DNA of 64,000 nt from Fertoeibacter niger (lineage in GTDB: Bacteria; Pseudomonadota; Alphaproteobacteria; Rhodobacterales; Rhodobacteraceae). The notes under the pieces are model-generated. The model was not told where the DNA came from. It saw only the letters and a list, made by a program, of their open reading frames with translations, and searched no databases. The DNA is taken from contig NZ_WHUT02000011.1 in NCBI RefSeq assembly GCF_009380135.2, positions 62,001-126,000 on the forward strand. Direction: 5' to 3'. Each line of letters opens with the position of its first letter. Positions within the stretch are counted from its first letter, which is position 1. The position numbers and the translations under genes were made by a program. Shown one piece after another: positions 1 to 9,541 of the stretch.

Positions 1-1511
1 TCGCGCTCGCGTCCCGCCAGTGCCACAAGGCCAAGGGTGATCCGGTCGCGGTCATGGATTTCCTCGGCGCTTTCGGCGCGGTTGACGGCCAGTTCCAGCC
101 GCTCGCCAAAGCGTTTCGCCTCGGCGCGGATGATCTCGCGGTCAAGCTCGTGGTCGCGCACGGTTTCGGCCACCTCTTCACGCACATTCTGCAATGCGAC
201 GGCGATCACCTGGTTGGACAGCGCCAGATCCAGCGGGGCCAGCCGCGCAAGGCCCAGCCGCCGGATGATCCAGCGCAGGGTGGTGCCCTGTGCCAGAAGT
301 GTGAACAGGGTGAACCCCGTGGCCAGAATGCCGATCTCACGCTTGATCTGCGGGGGCACCAGCGGGTTTTCCGTCACGGCCAGCGCCAGTGCCAGCGTCA
401 CCGCACCCCGCAGCCCGCCCCAGAGAATCGCCACCCGGTAGGGCGTTTCCACCCGCGGCGACAGGTTCGCCCGCGTCAGCAGCGGCAGCATGCCAAACAG
501 CATCACCGCGCGCGAAGCGGTGGCAGCCAGGATCACCACCAGCACCAGAAACACATCCCACAACCGCGCGTCGCCCAGCAGACGCGGGATCAGCAGCGCG
601 GCAAGGATAAAGATCAGCGAACCCGCCCAATGCGCCAGCAGATCCCACACATCCTTCAGGTAATTCCATGTGGCGGGGGAAAGCCGGGCAGGCCCGGTCA
701 GGTTCAGCGTCAGCCCAGCCACAAGCACCGCGATGACGCCGGATGCGTTCAGCCCGCGTTCGGCCAGCATATAGGTCAGGAAGGGCATGGCAATGCTGAT
801 GGAAATCTGCGCCAGCGGATGCCCGGGCAGCAGCGTCATCGCGGCAAGGCCCACCCGGCCCATCACCCAACCCACCGCAAGCCCGCCAAGGATCAGCAGC
901 GGAAAATCCACCAGCGCGTCGCGGAAGGTCGGGTTGGGCACCCCGGCCATCACGAAGGTCAGGAAAAACCCGAACAGCGCGATGGCCGCGGCATCGTTCA
1001 GAAGGGACTCGCCCTCGACAATCCGGCCCAGCCGCTGCGGGGCGGCGATGTTGCGGAAAATGCTGACCACCGCCGAAGGATCAGTCGTCGAAACAATGGC
1101 CCCCAGCAACAGGCAAGCCATAAGTGACATGCTGCTGAAGGGCTGCAAGGCCAGCCCGATGAACAGCGTGGCCATCAGCACCGCCACCACCGCCATCAAC
1201 AGAATGGGCACCCAGTCATCCGCCATCCGGCGCAGGTTCAGCCCCAGCGCCACCTGAAACAGCAGCGTGGGCAGGAACACATACAGAAACACTGACGACC
1301 GGATCGGCAATGAAAGGATCGCCTGCACCCCGGGGTCGAACTGCTGGCTCAGACCGCTGGCCTGCAGATACAGCGCAGCCGACCCCAGAAGAGCCCCGAC
1401 CAGCGCCAGCACAACGGAATACGGCAGGCGCAGGCGCGTTGCCAGCGGCTCACACAGTGCGATGACGATGAACAGGCTGGCAATGACGCCGACAAGCAGG
1501 ATGACATTCAT
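1..1511 (-). CDS. CPA1-type Na+/H+ antiporter, C-terminus beyond the window
   Basis: Inner-membrane cation:proton antiporter. Reading back from ATG at 1511 gives MNVILLVGVIASLF and then about a dozen hydrophobic segments. CPA1 (NhaP/NHE) hallmarks are visible: STTDPSAVV around residue 150, followed by EGESLLNDA, which carry the ion-binding Asp residues of this family. After the last membrane helix (ILWGGLRGAVTLALAL, LFTLLAQG) a charged, helical cytoplasmic region rich in Glu and Arg begins and runs off the window edge, so the true C-terminus is not seen. About 503 residues are present. It is transcribed alone. The RND efflux permease downstream on the same strand starts over 3 kb away and ends 89 bp before this start. 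Family assignment is firm; the transported ion (Na+, K+) is not determinable. Confidence 0.88.
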   Translation of the reverse strand, partial: MNVILLVGVIASLFIVIALCEPLATRLRLPYSVVLALVGALLGSAALYLQASGLSQQFDPGVQAILSLPIRSSVFLYVFLPTLLFQVALGLNLRRMADDWVPILLMAVVAVLMATLFIGLALQPFSSMSLMACLLLGAIVSTTDPSAVVSIFRNIAAPQRLGRIVEGESLLNDAAAIALFGFFLTFVMAGVPNPTFRDALVDFPLLILGGLAVGWVMGRVGLAAMTLLPGHPLAQISISIAMPFLTYMLAERGLNASGVIAVLVAGLTLNLTGPARLSPATWNYLKDVWDLLAHWAGSLIFILAALLIPRLLGDARLWDVFLVLVVILAATASRAVMLFGMLPLLTRANLSPRVETPYRVAILWGGLRGAVTLALALAVTENPLVPPQIKREIGILATGFTLFTLLAQGTTLRWIIRRLGLARLAPLDLALSNQVIAVALQNVREEVAETVRDHELDREIIRAEAKRFGERLELAVNRAESAEEIHDRDRITLGLVALAGRER

Positions 1512-1600
1512 GGGTTTCTGATACGGCAGGACCGGGGCGCAGGAAAACCCGTGGCCGCACAATTCATTGTCATGCGTTGAAACAGCCTGTTACCCCGGCG

Positions 1601-4600
1601 TCATTCCGCCGGGATGCCCGGTCTTGCAGCCTCGTCCAGTTCGCGCGACAGGCGGGCCTCTTCCTCGGCCTTGGGTTTCGACAGGCCCGCCAGCAACAGA
1701 TAGGCCACCGGCGTGATGTAAAGCGTGGACAGCGTGGCAAAGCCAAGCCCCCCCACGATCACATAGCCCAGCGCCTCGCGCGCCTCGGCCCCCGCGCCCA
1801 CCGAGAATATCAGCGGCACACCGCCCAGCACGGTTGACAGCATGGTCATCATCACCGGACGCAAGCGGATGGTTGACGCCTCATAGATCGCGCGGCGCAC
1901 GGAATGGCCCTGATCGCGCAGGCTGTTGGCAAATTCCACGATCAGGATGCCGTTCTTGGCCATGATCCCCACCATCAGCACCAGCCCGATCTGGCTGTAG
2001 ACATTGATACTGCCCCCGGTCAGCAGCAAGGCGAAGATCGCACAGGCCAGCCCCAAGGGCACCGTGGCCATGACGATGATGGCCGACACGAAACTTTCAA
2101 ACTGCGCAGCCAGCACCAGAAACACCACCAGAATGGCAAAGCCGAAGGTGATCATCAGGCCGGACGCCGTTTCATCCAGCGTGGCCGCCTCGGACAAGGG
2201 CACCACGCGGCTGTTTTCCGGCAGGATTTCGGCGGCAATGTCCTGCAACTGCGCATAGGCGTCGCCCAGTGCCATTTCGGGCGTCAGGCTGGCCGACACC
2301 TCGACCGCGCGCATCTGCGCCTCGCGGCCCAGATCGGGGGCCACGGCGCGTTCCTCCAGCGTCACGAAGGTGGACACCGGCACCATCTGCCCGTCGCCGC
2401 TTTGCACGAAGATGCGTTCCAGATCGCCGGGATCATTCACCGGGTCGTTGGTGGAAATCATCTGGATGTCATAGCTGGCATCGTCGATGAACACCGTGCC
2501 GATGGTGCGCCCGTCCAGCACGGCCTGCAACGCCTGCCCCAGCCCGTCGATGTCTATACCCAGATCAGACGCACGCTCACGGTCCACCTCGACGAAAAGC
2601 TGCGGCTGGGTGGTCTCATAATTGATCGACACGCGGCCAAAGGCGGGGTTTTCCTCCAGCCGGTCGGCGATGGCGCGGGCCTGCCCCGCCAGATCCTCAT
2701 AGCTGGAGCCGGTGATGGCCACGCGCAGCCCCTGGCCCCCGCCCCGGATGCCCAGCGAATTGCCCTGCATCGCCGTGGCGCGCACGCCGATCACCTGCCC
2801 GATGGCGCGGTTGATATCGGTGACGATATCCTGCTGGCTGCGTTCCCGCTCGCCCCAGGGGGCCAGCGACATCACCACAAAACCGCTGTTGCCAGAACCG
2901 GTGCCCGCGATGGCAAAGATGTTCGTCACTTCGCCCGAGGTGCGGAACGGCTCCAGCAGCGCCTCGATCTCGCGCATCTTGCCCGCCGTGTAATCCAGCG
3001 ACACGCCCTGCGGGGCCGATACCCGCACCATGGCCTGCGCGCGATCCTCGGCCGGTGTCACCTCTTGCCTTATGCCGCCCGCCACCAGCACGGCGGTGGC
3101 AGCGAACAGCACCGACACCAGCACCGCGATCAGCGGCGCGGCCAGCACCACCCGCAGGCTGGCCGCGTAAACCCGCGCCAGCCGGTTGCCCAGCCAGATC
3201 ATCGGGCCGCGCGCGGTGCCCTCGGGCTTTGGCGGTTTCAGCAGGCGGCTGGCCATCACCGGGCACAATGTCAGCGCCACGACCGAGGACAGCAACACCG
3301 ACATGGCCAGTGTGAACCCGAACTCGCGGAACAGCCCGCCGGTCTGCCCCGGCAGGAACGACAGCGGCACGAACACCGCCGCCAGCGTGGCCGTGGTGGT
3401 CACGACGGCAAAGAACACCTCCTGCGTGCCCAGCACCGCCGCCGCCCGCGCCCCCATGCCCTGCGACCGGCGGCGCACGATGTTTTCCAGAACCACGATG
3501 GCATCATCCACCACCAGCCCGGTGGCCAACAGCAGCGCCAGCAGCGTCAGGATATTGACCGAGAACCCCGCCAGATAGATCGCCGCCACCGTCCCGATCA
3601 GCGACACCGGCAGCGTCACCGTGGGGATCAGCGTGGCCCAGATGTCGCGCAGGAACACATAGATGATCGCCACCACGATGATGATGGCCAGCACCAGCGT
3701 CAGCACGACCTCGTGAATTGCGCCATTGATGAACACCGCATCATCGCTGGACACGAAAATGCTGACATCTTCGGGCAGGATGGTCTGCAATTGAGCCACC
3801 GCCTCGGTCACGGCGGCCGAGATTTCCAGCGTGTTGCTTTGCGCCTGCCGGATGATGCCCAGCCCCAGCCCGGTTTCGCCATTGGCGCGCAGCACGCTTT
3901 CTCCGGTTGCGGGCCCCAGCGTGACCGTGGCCACGTCGCCAAGGCTCACCCCGTCGCCGATCACCAGTTCCTCGAACCGTTCCGGCGTGTTGACCGTCGC
4001 GGTGGTGCGCACCACAAGGCTTTGGGTCGGCGCGTTCAGTGACCCCGCAGGCGCGTCGAACGACACATCGGCCAGCGCATCGCGCACATCGGCCAGTGTC
4101 AGGCCCCGGCTGGCCAGTTGCATCTGGTCCACATCGACGCGGAACACCTCGTCGCGGGTGCCATAGATTTGCAGATCGGCCACGCCCGGCACGGAAATCA
4201 GCCGCTCCTCGACCACATCCTGCACCAGCGTGGTCAGATCCTGCGCGCTGCGGGTGGCAGATGTGACAGAGATTCGCATCACCGCCTCGGCATTGGCATC
4301 GGCCTTGACCACGCGGGGGTCGTCAGCATCATCGGGCAACTGGTTGGAAATGCGTGAGATCGCGTCGGATATATCCGCCGCCGCCACGTTCAGGTCGGTG
4401 TTGTCGCCAAACTCCACCGTGACCCGGCTGCGGCCAAAGTTGGAGCGTGATGAAATGGCCTGCACCCCGGCCACCCGGCCAGCGGCACCCTCGATCCGGG
4501 CCGTGATCTCGCGGTCCACCGTTTCGGGCGAGGCGCCGGTGAAATTGGTGGTCACGGTGACAACGGGCCGGTCCACATCGGGCAGTTCGCGCACTTCGAC

Positions 4601-4729
4601 GCCCAAGAGGCCCGCAAGGCCCGCAATCACCACCAGCGCATTCAGCACAAAGGCCAGGATCGGCCTGCGCACGAACAGCGCCGTGCCCGAAAGTTTCGCA
4701 TCCTTGCCGGGTGTCGCGATAACGCTCAT
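1601..4729 (-). CDS. RND (HAE1 family) multidrug efflux permease
   Basis: Proton-driven inner-membrane pump subunit of a tripartite efflux complex, 1042 residues, the normal length for AcrB/MexB relatives. It shows the family layout: an N-terminal helix (RRPILAFVLNALVVIAGL), a large periplasmic loop, a bundle of helices, a second large loop near residue 560-860, and a second helix bundle. The proton-relay Asp pair lies in LVVDDAIVVLEN (D408, D409) and the matching Lys in VGIMAKNGILIVEF. Start chosen at 4729 (MSVIATPGKD), 10 nt downstream of the fusion-protein stop, not at the longer open frame reaching 4801, which would overlap that gene. It forms an operon with the adaptor at 4740-5969. No outer-membrane TolC-type gene lies nearby, so the channel must be encoded elsewhere. 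Substrates are unknown. Confidence 0.93.
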   Translation of the reverse strand: MSVIATPGKDAKLSGTALFVRRPILAFVLNALVVIAGLAGLLGVEVRELPDVDRPVVTVTTNFTGASPETVDREITARIEGAAGRVAGVQAISSRSNFGRSRVTVEFGDNTDLNVAAADISDAISRISNQLPDDADDPRVVKADANAEAVMRISVTSATRSAQDLTTLVQDVVEERLISVPGVADLQIYGTRDEVFRVDVDQMQLASRGLTLADVRDALADVSFDAPAGSLNAPTQSLVVRTTATVNTPERFEELVIGDGVSLGDVATVTLGPATGESVLRANGETGLGLGIIRQAQSNTLEISAAVTEAVAQLQTILPEDVSIFVSSDDAVFINGAIHEVVLTLVLAIIIVVAIIYVFLRDIWATLIPTVTLPVSLIGTVAAIYLAGFSVNILTLLALLLATGLVVDDAIVVLENIVRRRSQGMGARAAAVLGTQEVFFAVVTTTATLAAVFVPLSFLPGQTGGLFREFGFTLAMSVLLSSVVALTLCPVMASRLLKPPKPEGTARGPMIWLGNRLARVYAASLRVVLAAPLIAVLVSVLFAATAVLVAGGIRQEVTPAEDRAQAMVRVSAPQGVSLDYTAGKMREIEALLEPFRTSGEVTNIFAIAGTGSGNSGFVVMSLAPWGERERSQQDIVTDINRAIGQVIGVRATAMQGNSLGIRGGGQGLRVAITGSSYEDLAGQARAIADRLEENPAFGRVSINYETTQPQLFVEVDRERASDLGIDIDGLGQALQAVLDGRTIGTVFIDDASYDIQMISTNDPVNDPGDLERIFVQSGDGQMVPVSTFVTLEERAVAPDLGREAQMRAVEVSASLTPEMALGDAYAQLQDIAAEILPENSRVVPLSEAATLDETASGLMITFGFAILVVFLVLAAQFESFVSAIIVMATVPLGLACAIFALLLTGGSINVYSQIGLVLMVGIMAKNGILIVEFANSLRDQGHSVRRAIYEASTIRLRPVMMTMLSTVLGGVPLIFSVGAGAEAREALGYVIVGGLGFATLSTLYITPVAYLLLAGLSKPKAEEEARLSRELDEAARPGIPAE

Positions 4730-4739
4730 GTTCTGCCCC

Positions 4740-5969
4740 TCAGCCTTCGGTGGATACCGGCAGAACCGCCGGGGTAATCTGTTCCGGGTTTTCGGCCACA
4801 CGGGGGGCCAGATCCATGCCGGGGCGCAGCGATTGCACGCCTTCGGTCACGACAAGATCGCCTTCGGCCAGTTCGCCCGCCACAAGCACGCTGTCGCTGT
4901 TGCGCTGCATGATCCGCACCGCCGCACGTTGCGCCTTGCCCTCGCGCACCACCCAGACGAACGACCCGTCGCTGTTCCACTGGATCGCCAGCGGGTCCAC
5001 CGCCGGGAAGCTGTCACCGGCAAAGGACAGGGATATGTTGAAGGCCATGCCCGCGCGCAGCATGTCGTCGCTGTTTTCCAGCACGGCCTGCATCAGCAGC
5101 GTGCGGCTGGCCGGATCGACCCGGCTGTCGATGGCGCTGATCCGCCCGTCCAGCACCATCTGCGGGTTTGCCAGCGGGGTGGCGGTCAGCGCGCTGCCTT
5201 CGGTGATGCGGCCCACGAAACGCTCGGGCACGCGGAATTCCACCAGCACGCGTGACCGGTCGTCGATCTGGGCAAAGGCATTCTGCGGTGAGACCTGATC
5301 ACCCGGTTCGGCTGACAGGATACCCACCCAGCCTGCAATGGGGGCAATGATCCGACGGCGTTCCAGCTCCAGCTCTGCCTCGCGCAGCGCCAGTGCGGCG
5401 GTTTGCAGCGTCAGCCGCGCGTCAGAGCGTTGCAGTTCGGTGACAGCGCCGGAATTGCCCAACGCCTCCAGCCGGTTCATCGCGGCTTCGGCATCGGCCA
5501 GTTGCAGTTGCGCGCGGTCGCGGGCGATGCGCTGCACCTCGTCGCGCAGCGTGGCCAGCACCACGCCCTGTTCGACATAGGCACCAGAGGTGACATTCAC
5601 CGTGTCCAGCACTCCCGTTACCTCGGGCACCAGCGTGACGGAACGGTAGGGCTGGCCATCGCCGATGGCCGCGACCTGATCGTTCATCGCGCGCAATTCG
5701 GCAGGCCGGGCCATCACCGCCACGGGGCCTGCGGGCGGCCCACCCGGTCGGCCGCCGCCTGCACCTTGACCACCGCGCGGCGGCTGGCCCGCTACGGCCT
5801 GCCCGCCTGCGGTTGCACCCTCTTCTGCAGGGGCGGCGATCCCCAGCGCATCCAACACGCCATAGCGCGCCAGCAAGGGCAGCGCCGAAGGAATGTAGTT
5901 GATCCAGATCGCCAGTGCCCCGGCAAGGATGCCAAGCGCCAGCACGGTCTGCGTCATGATCTTCATCAT
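4740..5969 (-). CDS. RND efflux membrane-fusion (periplasmic adaptor) protein
   Basis: Adaptor subunit linking the RND pump to an outer-membrane channel, 409 residues. It has an N-terminal anchor helix (TQTVLALGILAGALAIWINY), then a Gly/Pro-rich linker at about residues 60-85 (PPRGGQGAGGGRPGGPPAG), a lipoyl half-motif (VTSGAYVEQGVVLATL), a helical hairpin (about 130-185), the second lipoyl half (IIAPIAGWVGILSAEPGDQV) and beta-barrel/MP domains (IDSRVDPASRTLLMQA). The start at 5969 is preceded by AGGAAAGG about 10 nt upstream. ATG at 5966 is an alternative two-Met start. First gene of the efflux operon; the 262 bp upstream should contain the promoter. No regulator is adjacent. The Gly-rich linker is longer than usual for the family. 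Confidence 0.92.
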   Translation of the reverse strand: MMKIMTQTVLALGILAGALAIWINYIPSALPLLARYGVLDALGIAAPAEEGATAGGQAVAGQPPRGGQGAGGGRPGGPPAGPVAVMARPAELRAMNDQVAAIGDGQPYRSVTLVPEVTGVLDTVNVTSGAYVEQGVVLATLRDEVQRIARDRAQLQLADAEAAMNRLEALGNSGAVTELQRSDARLTLQTAALALREAELELERRRIIAPIAGWVGILSAEPGDQVSPQNAFAQIDDRSRVLVEFRVPERFVGRITEGSALTATPLANPQMVLDGRISAIDSRVDPASRTLLMQAVLENSDDMLRAGMAFNISLSFAGDSFPAVDPLAIQWNSDGSFVWVVREGKAQRAAVRIMQRNSDSVLVAGELAEGDLVVTEGVQSLRPGMDLAPRVAENPEQITPAVLPVSTEG

Positions 5970-6182
5970 GGGATCAAAATCCCTTTCCTGTCGGGCTGCG
6001 CGTTCATGCGTTGCGGAGGGTGGCAGAGGTTTGAAGCGGTCAATCGGAACTAGCCCATTCTGCCTGATTGCACAGGCCTGTCCAACCGGTCGGGTGAACA
6101 AACCTCAGTGACCGCGGCGCGGCACCGCACCAATAACGCTGCAAGTGCAAAGTTCCGTCGCGGCGGGCGGAAAGTGATCTGC

Positions 6183-6236
6183 TGGCGGACGGCAATCCAT
6201 TGGCGAACGGCAATCTACTGGCAGTCCGGCTTCAGT
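6183..6236. repeat. 18-bp tandem repeat, about 2-3 copies
   Basis: Units begin at 6183, 6201 and 6219. The first two read TGGCGGACGGCAATCCAT and TGGCGAACGGCAATCTAC (15 of 18 bases shared); the third is clearly diverged (TGGCAGTCCGGCTTCAGT). The array lies in the gap between the AsmA gene stop and the efflux operon promoter region, and its last unit overlaps the AsmA stop codon. Confidence 0.6.
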
Positions 6237-8214
6237 TCCCGCCCAGCAGACGGCCCAGCGCATTCGCCGCCTCTTCCTCCAGCCGGCGTCTGGCGGCATC
6301 TTCCAGGCTTTCGCCCTCACCCGCCACGATGCCCAGCTCTTCCTGCGCCTTTTGCGCCAGCCTTGCCTTGGCCTCGGCCTCCAGTTCCTTGGCCTTGGCG
6401 CGGGCCTGTGCCTCCAGCTTGGCCCTTTCCTCGGCCAGCTGCTCGTCCAGAATGGATTGCAGATCCAGTTTGAAGCGGGGCGCGGCCCAGCTGCCACTGA
6501 TCAGCACCGGCACTTTCACACCGCCGCTGCCATCCGCACCGGCCAGCGCGGTAGGCACGATGCGGTAATCCAGCGTCTGTGCGCCGATGCCCACGCGGCC
6601 CGATCCGGTGGCTGTCAGCAGGGGGGCGGCAAAGACCAGATCGTCATTGGCCAGCACGCCGTCTTTCAGGGTGAAGCTGGCGGTGATGCGATCAAAGATG
6701 GTGCTGGCCCCCTCACCCACATAGCCCGCATCCAGCGTGCGCAGCATGCCCACCAGATCCAGCCCCCGGATCTCGCCCTTGCCGAACGACAGGCTGCCCC
6801 CGCCCGACAGGCTGTTCATGATCGCATCCATGCTGTTGCCGACGCCCAGGAATTTCACCCGCAGGTCGCCCGCCCCGATCAGCCGGTCATAGCCCGCCAT
6901 ATCGGCCAGCAGGGGCTGCATGGCCAGCCCCGCCACCGCCAGATCGCCTCCCACCGACAGGCCGCCCCGCCCGTTGGCCACCAGTTGCCCGCTGACCGTG
7001 CCGCCATAGGCCGCAATCTCGCGCAGATCGAACACGGCGCGGGCGCGGTCTACCGTCGCCAGAATGCGGCTGCGGCCCAGTTGGGCCACGCCCAGATCAA
7101 CGCTGTCGGCACTCAGCGCCACGGCGGCATCCATGGTGCCCAGCGCGCTGGCGTCGATGGGGTCGCGCGACCAGCCGGTGTTGCTGGCATCCCCGCCACC
7201 TGATCCGCCCGCACCCATGGCCGAAAGATCCAGCGCCCCGGCGGCAATCTGCGCGCTCAGCTTGGGCCTCTCGCCCGCCGTGGTCAGATCGGCGTCGCCG
7301 GTCAGCCGGTTGCCGTCAAGGCTCACCGTGCCACCGCGCAGATGCACCGAGCCTGCGGCCGTCAGCGTCACGTCGCCCTCCACCGCCACATTATCGCGCC
7401 CCAGACCCAGCGGCAGGCCGGGGGGCGCCTGCCCCGCCAGTGCCATCACCGCCGCCAGATCGCCCAAGGCCGCATCCACCCGGCCTTCGGCAGCCATCGG
7501 GGCGGTGCCAAACCGCCCGGCAAAGCTGACAGTCGCCCCACCCGTGCCAAGGTTCAGATCAACCGGCACAACCCGGCCTTCAAGAAACGGAGCAAAGGCA
7601 CCGATCCGCCCGGCGGCGGTAAAGGCCTGTCCGTTCATCACCGCCGCCAGTGTCACATCCGCAGGCCCGTCAAAGGCCGGTATCGCCGCCTCGACCGCCA
7701 GCGCCGTCAGGGTGACGCGGCTGCCCGCCGCATGATCGATATAGGTGACGGTGCCATCGGTGATCACGCCCCGGTCAAGGGTAAAGGGTGTGCCTGCCCC
7801 CGGTGTCTGTGCTGCCTCGGCGGCCTCTGCCGTGGGCAATTCCCAGTTGCCCAGACCATCCGCGCCCATTTCCAGCAGGATCTGCGGGCTTTCCGCCTCG
7901 ATGCGGGTGATCTTCACCTCGCCCGCGATCAGCGCCGCCATGTCGATGCCGATCGTCAGCGCGCGGGCTTGCAGCATCGGGCCTTCATCCGACCAATCCG
8001 CGTTGGCGATGGTCACGGGCCCGGTCTTAACCCCCAGTTGCGGCCAGAACGACGGGCTGACCCCACCTTCCAGCGTCAGCGCGCGGCCTGTGGTTTTCTG
8101 GAACTGGTCGGCGGCCAGCACGGCCACCCTTTCACCGGGGATCAGCAAGACCCCCACGACCACAAGGGCCAACAGCCCGAACACGACCCCGATCAGGCGA
8201 AAGATCCAGCGCAT
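6232..8214 (-). CDS. AsmA family protein (envelope biogenesis, lipid transport-like)
   Basis: Large inner-membrane-anchored periplasmic protein of the AsmA family, 660 residues. It starts with one N-terminal helix ([19 protein letters not shown]) and the AsmA N-domain follows directly ([20 protein letters not shown], then [20 protein letters not shown]). The central part is repetitive beta-rich sequence. AsmA C-domain features occur around residue 440-560 ([27 protein letters not shown]). The last 70 residues form a charged Ala/Glu/Lys helix ([20 protein letters not shown]), likely coiled coil. AsmA-like proteins are implicated in outer-membrane assembly and lipid movement; which lipid is unknown here. 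A perfect 18-bp palindrome at 8225-8242 lies just upstream of the start. Confidence 0.88.
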   Translation of the reverse strand: MRWIFRLIGVVFGLLALVVVGVLLIPGERVAVLAADQFQKTTGRALTLEGGVSPSFWPQLGVKTGPVTIANADWSDEGPMLQARALTIGIDMAALIAGEVKITRIEAESPQILLEMGADGLGNWELPTAEAAEAAQTPGAGTPFTLDRGVITDGTVTYIDHAAGSRVTLTALAVEAAIPAFDGPADVTLAAVMNGQAFTAAGRIGAFAPFLEGRVVPVDLNLGTGGATVSFAGRFGTAPMAAEGRVDAALGDLAAVMALAGQAPPGLPLGLGRDNVAVEGDVTLTAAGSVHLRGGTVSLDGNRLTGDADLTTAGERPKLSAQIAAGALDLSAMGAGGSGGGDASNTGWSRDPIDASALGTMDAAVALSADSVDLGVAQLGRSRILATVDRARAVFDLREIAAYGGTVSGQLVANGRGGLSVGGDLAVAGLAMQPLLADMAGYDRLIGAGDLRVKFLGVGNSMDAIMNSLSGGGSLSFGKGEIRGLDLVGMLRTLDAGYVGEGASTIFDRITASFTLKDGVLANDDLVFAAPLLTATGSGRVGIGAQTLDYRIVPTALAGADGSGGVKVPVLISGSWAAPRFKLDLQSILDEQLAEERAKLEAQARAKAKELEAEAKARLAQKAQEELGIVAGEGESLEDAARRRLEEEAANALGRLLGGN

Positions 8215-8224
8215 CAGGCCCCCC

Positions 8225-8242
8225 CTGCGTTTGCAAACGCAG
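8225..8242. promoter_or_regulatory. Perfect 18-bp palindrome upstream of the AsmA gene, candidate operator
   Basis: CTGCGTTTGCAAACGCAG reads the same on both strands. It ends 11 bp upstream of the AsmA start codon at 8214. There is no T-run on either side, so it does not look like an intrinsic terminator of the upstream dehydrogenase gene. The core TTTGCAAA resembles half-site arrangements bound by helix-turn-helix regulators. The regulator is unknown. Confidence 0.5.
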
Positions 8243-8330
8243 CGTAACCCGCCGCGCCCCGTTGCGGCAAGCGCGGCGCGGGCCGGTTGCGCATCAACCC
8301 GCCGAACGTGTTACAACCCCGCGTGAGCGG

Positions 8331-9362
8331 TCAGTTCGCCACCACCGGGCGCGACCGCATGCGCGCCACCGTCTCACGCTCGGCCCGTTTGCAGACCTGC
8401 GGCGGCAGGCCACGGTCGATCAGGGCCATATCCTCCAGCACCATGTCGCCCATCCGGGTGAAGGCCACATCCAGCGCACCTGCCCGGTGCGCCGACAGCA
8501 GGAACCCCGGCAAGCTGCGCACCGGATGATCCGCCGCCAGCGGTTCCTCGGGGAAGACATCGCTGGCGGCATTGATATGGCCCGATGCCACCGCCGCCAT
8601 CAGCGCCGGGAAATCCACCACATCGGCGCGGCTGAGCAGGATGAAACTGGCCCCCGGTTTCATCGCGGCAAAGGACTCGGCCCCCAGAAACGCCCGGTTT
8701 TCCGATGTGACAGCGGCGGTGACGAACACCACATCGCTGTTGGCCAGAACCTCGGCCAGCGTGGCGGGCGTGGCGGCCTGCGCCCGGATTTGCGAGGGCG
8801 CAAGCCACGGGTCGAATACCCTAAGCTGTGGCTGGAACCCCGCCAGCACCCGCGCCAACGCCCGGCCCAGATCGCCAAGCCCGATGATGCCGATCGCCGC
8901 CCCGGTCAGCAGCCGCGCACCCGCATTGCCCGCCCCGCCCCATTTCTCGCGCCCTGCACGGAAATCGGCATCGGCGGTGTGGATGCCCCGCGCCAGCGCC
9001 AGCGCGAAACCAAGGCCGATTTCCGCGACCGGCTGGGCAAAGACCGCGCCGGTGGTGACAACATGGATGCCGCGCGCAAAGGCCGCGTCATAGGGCATGT
9101 TGTTCAGCAGGTTCGATTCCACGTTGAAGATGCAGCGCAAGGATTCCAGCCGCGCCAGTGTCGCCTCGTCCAGCGGCGGCTGGCCAATGATGTGGCGCAC
9201 CTCGGCCAGGGTGCCATCGGGCAGGCCCGGCAATGCGGCATCCGTGGTCTCGACGATGTGGTAACGGTCGTGCAGCACGGCCCGGGCGGCGGGCGCAAAG
9301 ATCAGATCCAGACTGCGCGGCAAGGGGCAGGACAGGACAAGCGGGCGGGTGTCTGCGGGCAT
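8331..9362 (-). CDS. D-isomer-specific 2-hydroxyacid dehydrogenase family protein
   Basis: NAD(P)-dependent cytoplasmic oxidoreductase, 343 residues. The Rossmann glycine motif GIIGLGDLG lies at residues 158-166, followed by the catalytic set expected for the family: Arg245 (LLSRADVVD), Glu272/273 (PEEPL) and His292 (SAHRAGA). The N-terminal substrate-binding half contains FNVESNLLNNMPYD and the typical VAEIGLGFALALARGI helix that precedes the nucleotide-binding domain. It is transcribed toward the AsmA gene with a 116-bp gap and no sign of co-translation. Family members act on glycerate, hydroxypyruvate, lactate, phosphoglycerate or phosphite, and sequence alone does not pick one. The 179 bp upstream (9363-9541) holds no gene that I can see. 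Confidence 0.88.
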   Translation of the reverse strand: MPADTRPLVLSCPLPRSLDLIFAPAARAVLHDRYHIVETTDAALPGLPDGTLAEVRHIIGQPPLDEATLARLESLRCIFNVESNLLNNMPYDAAFARGIHVVTTGAVFAQPVAEIGLGFALALARGIHTADADFRAGREKWGGAGNAGARLLTGAAIGIIGLGDLGRALARVLAGFQPQLRVFDPWLAPSQIRAQAATPATLAEVLANSDVVFVTAAVTSENRAFLGAESFAAMKPGASFILLSRADVVDFPALMAAVASGHINAASDVFPEEPLAADHPVRSLPGFLLSAHRAGALDVAFTRMGDMVLEDMALIDRGLPPQVCKRAERETVARMRSRPVVAN

Positions 9363-9541
9363 GGCGATCCTTCGGGCGGCGGATGACGCCCGAGCCTAGG
9401 CGGGCGGGCACGACCGCGGCAAGCCCCTTGTGACCTGCGCGCAAGGCAGGATCCTGCTGGTCGGGCTGCCGCAGGGGCCTTGACCGGCATAGGGAAGCTG
9501 TGCGTTCGCGGCTGGCTGGCGTGACCCGCCGCGCCCGCTCG

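Noticed and set aside
54-1127. 357-residue plus-strand frame at the window start
   Set aside because: Antisense to the CPA1 antiporter; His/Gln/Arg-rich composition.
1904-4042. 712-residue open frame on the plus strand over the RND pump gene
   Set aside because: It is antisense to a clear RND permease and rich in His, Gln and Arg, typical of reverse-frame reading of high-GC coding DNA.
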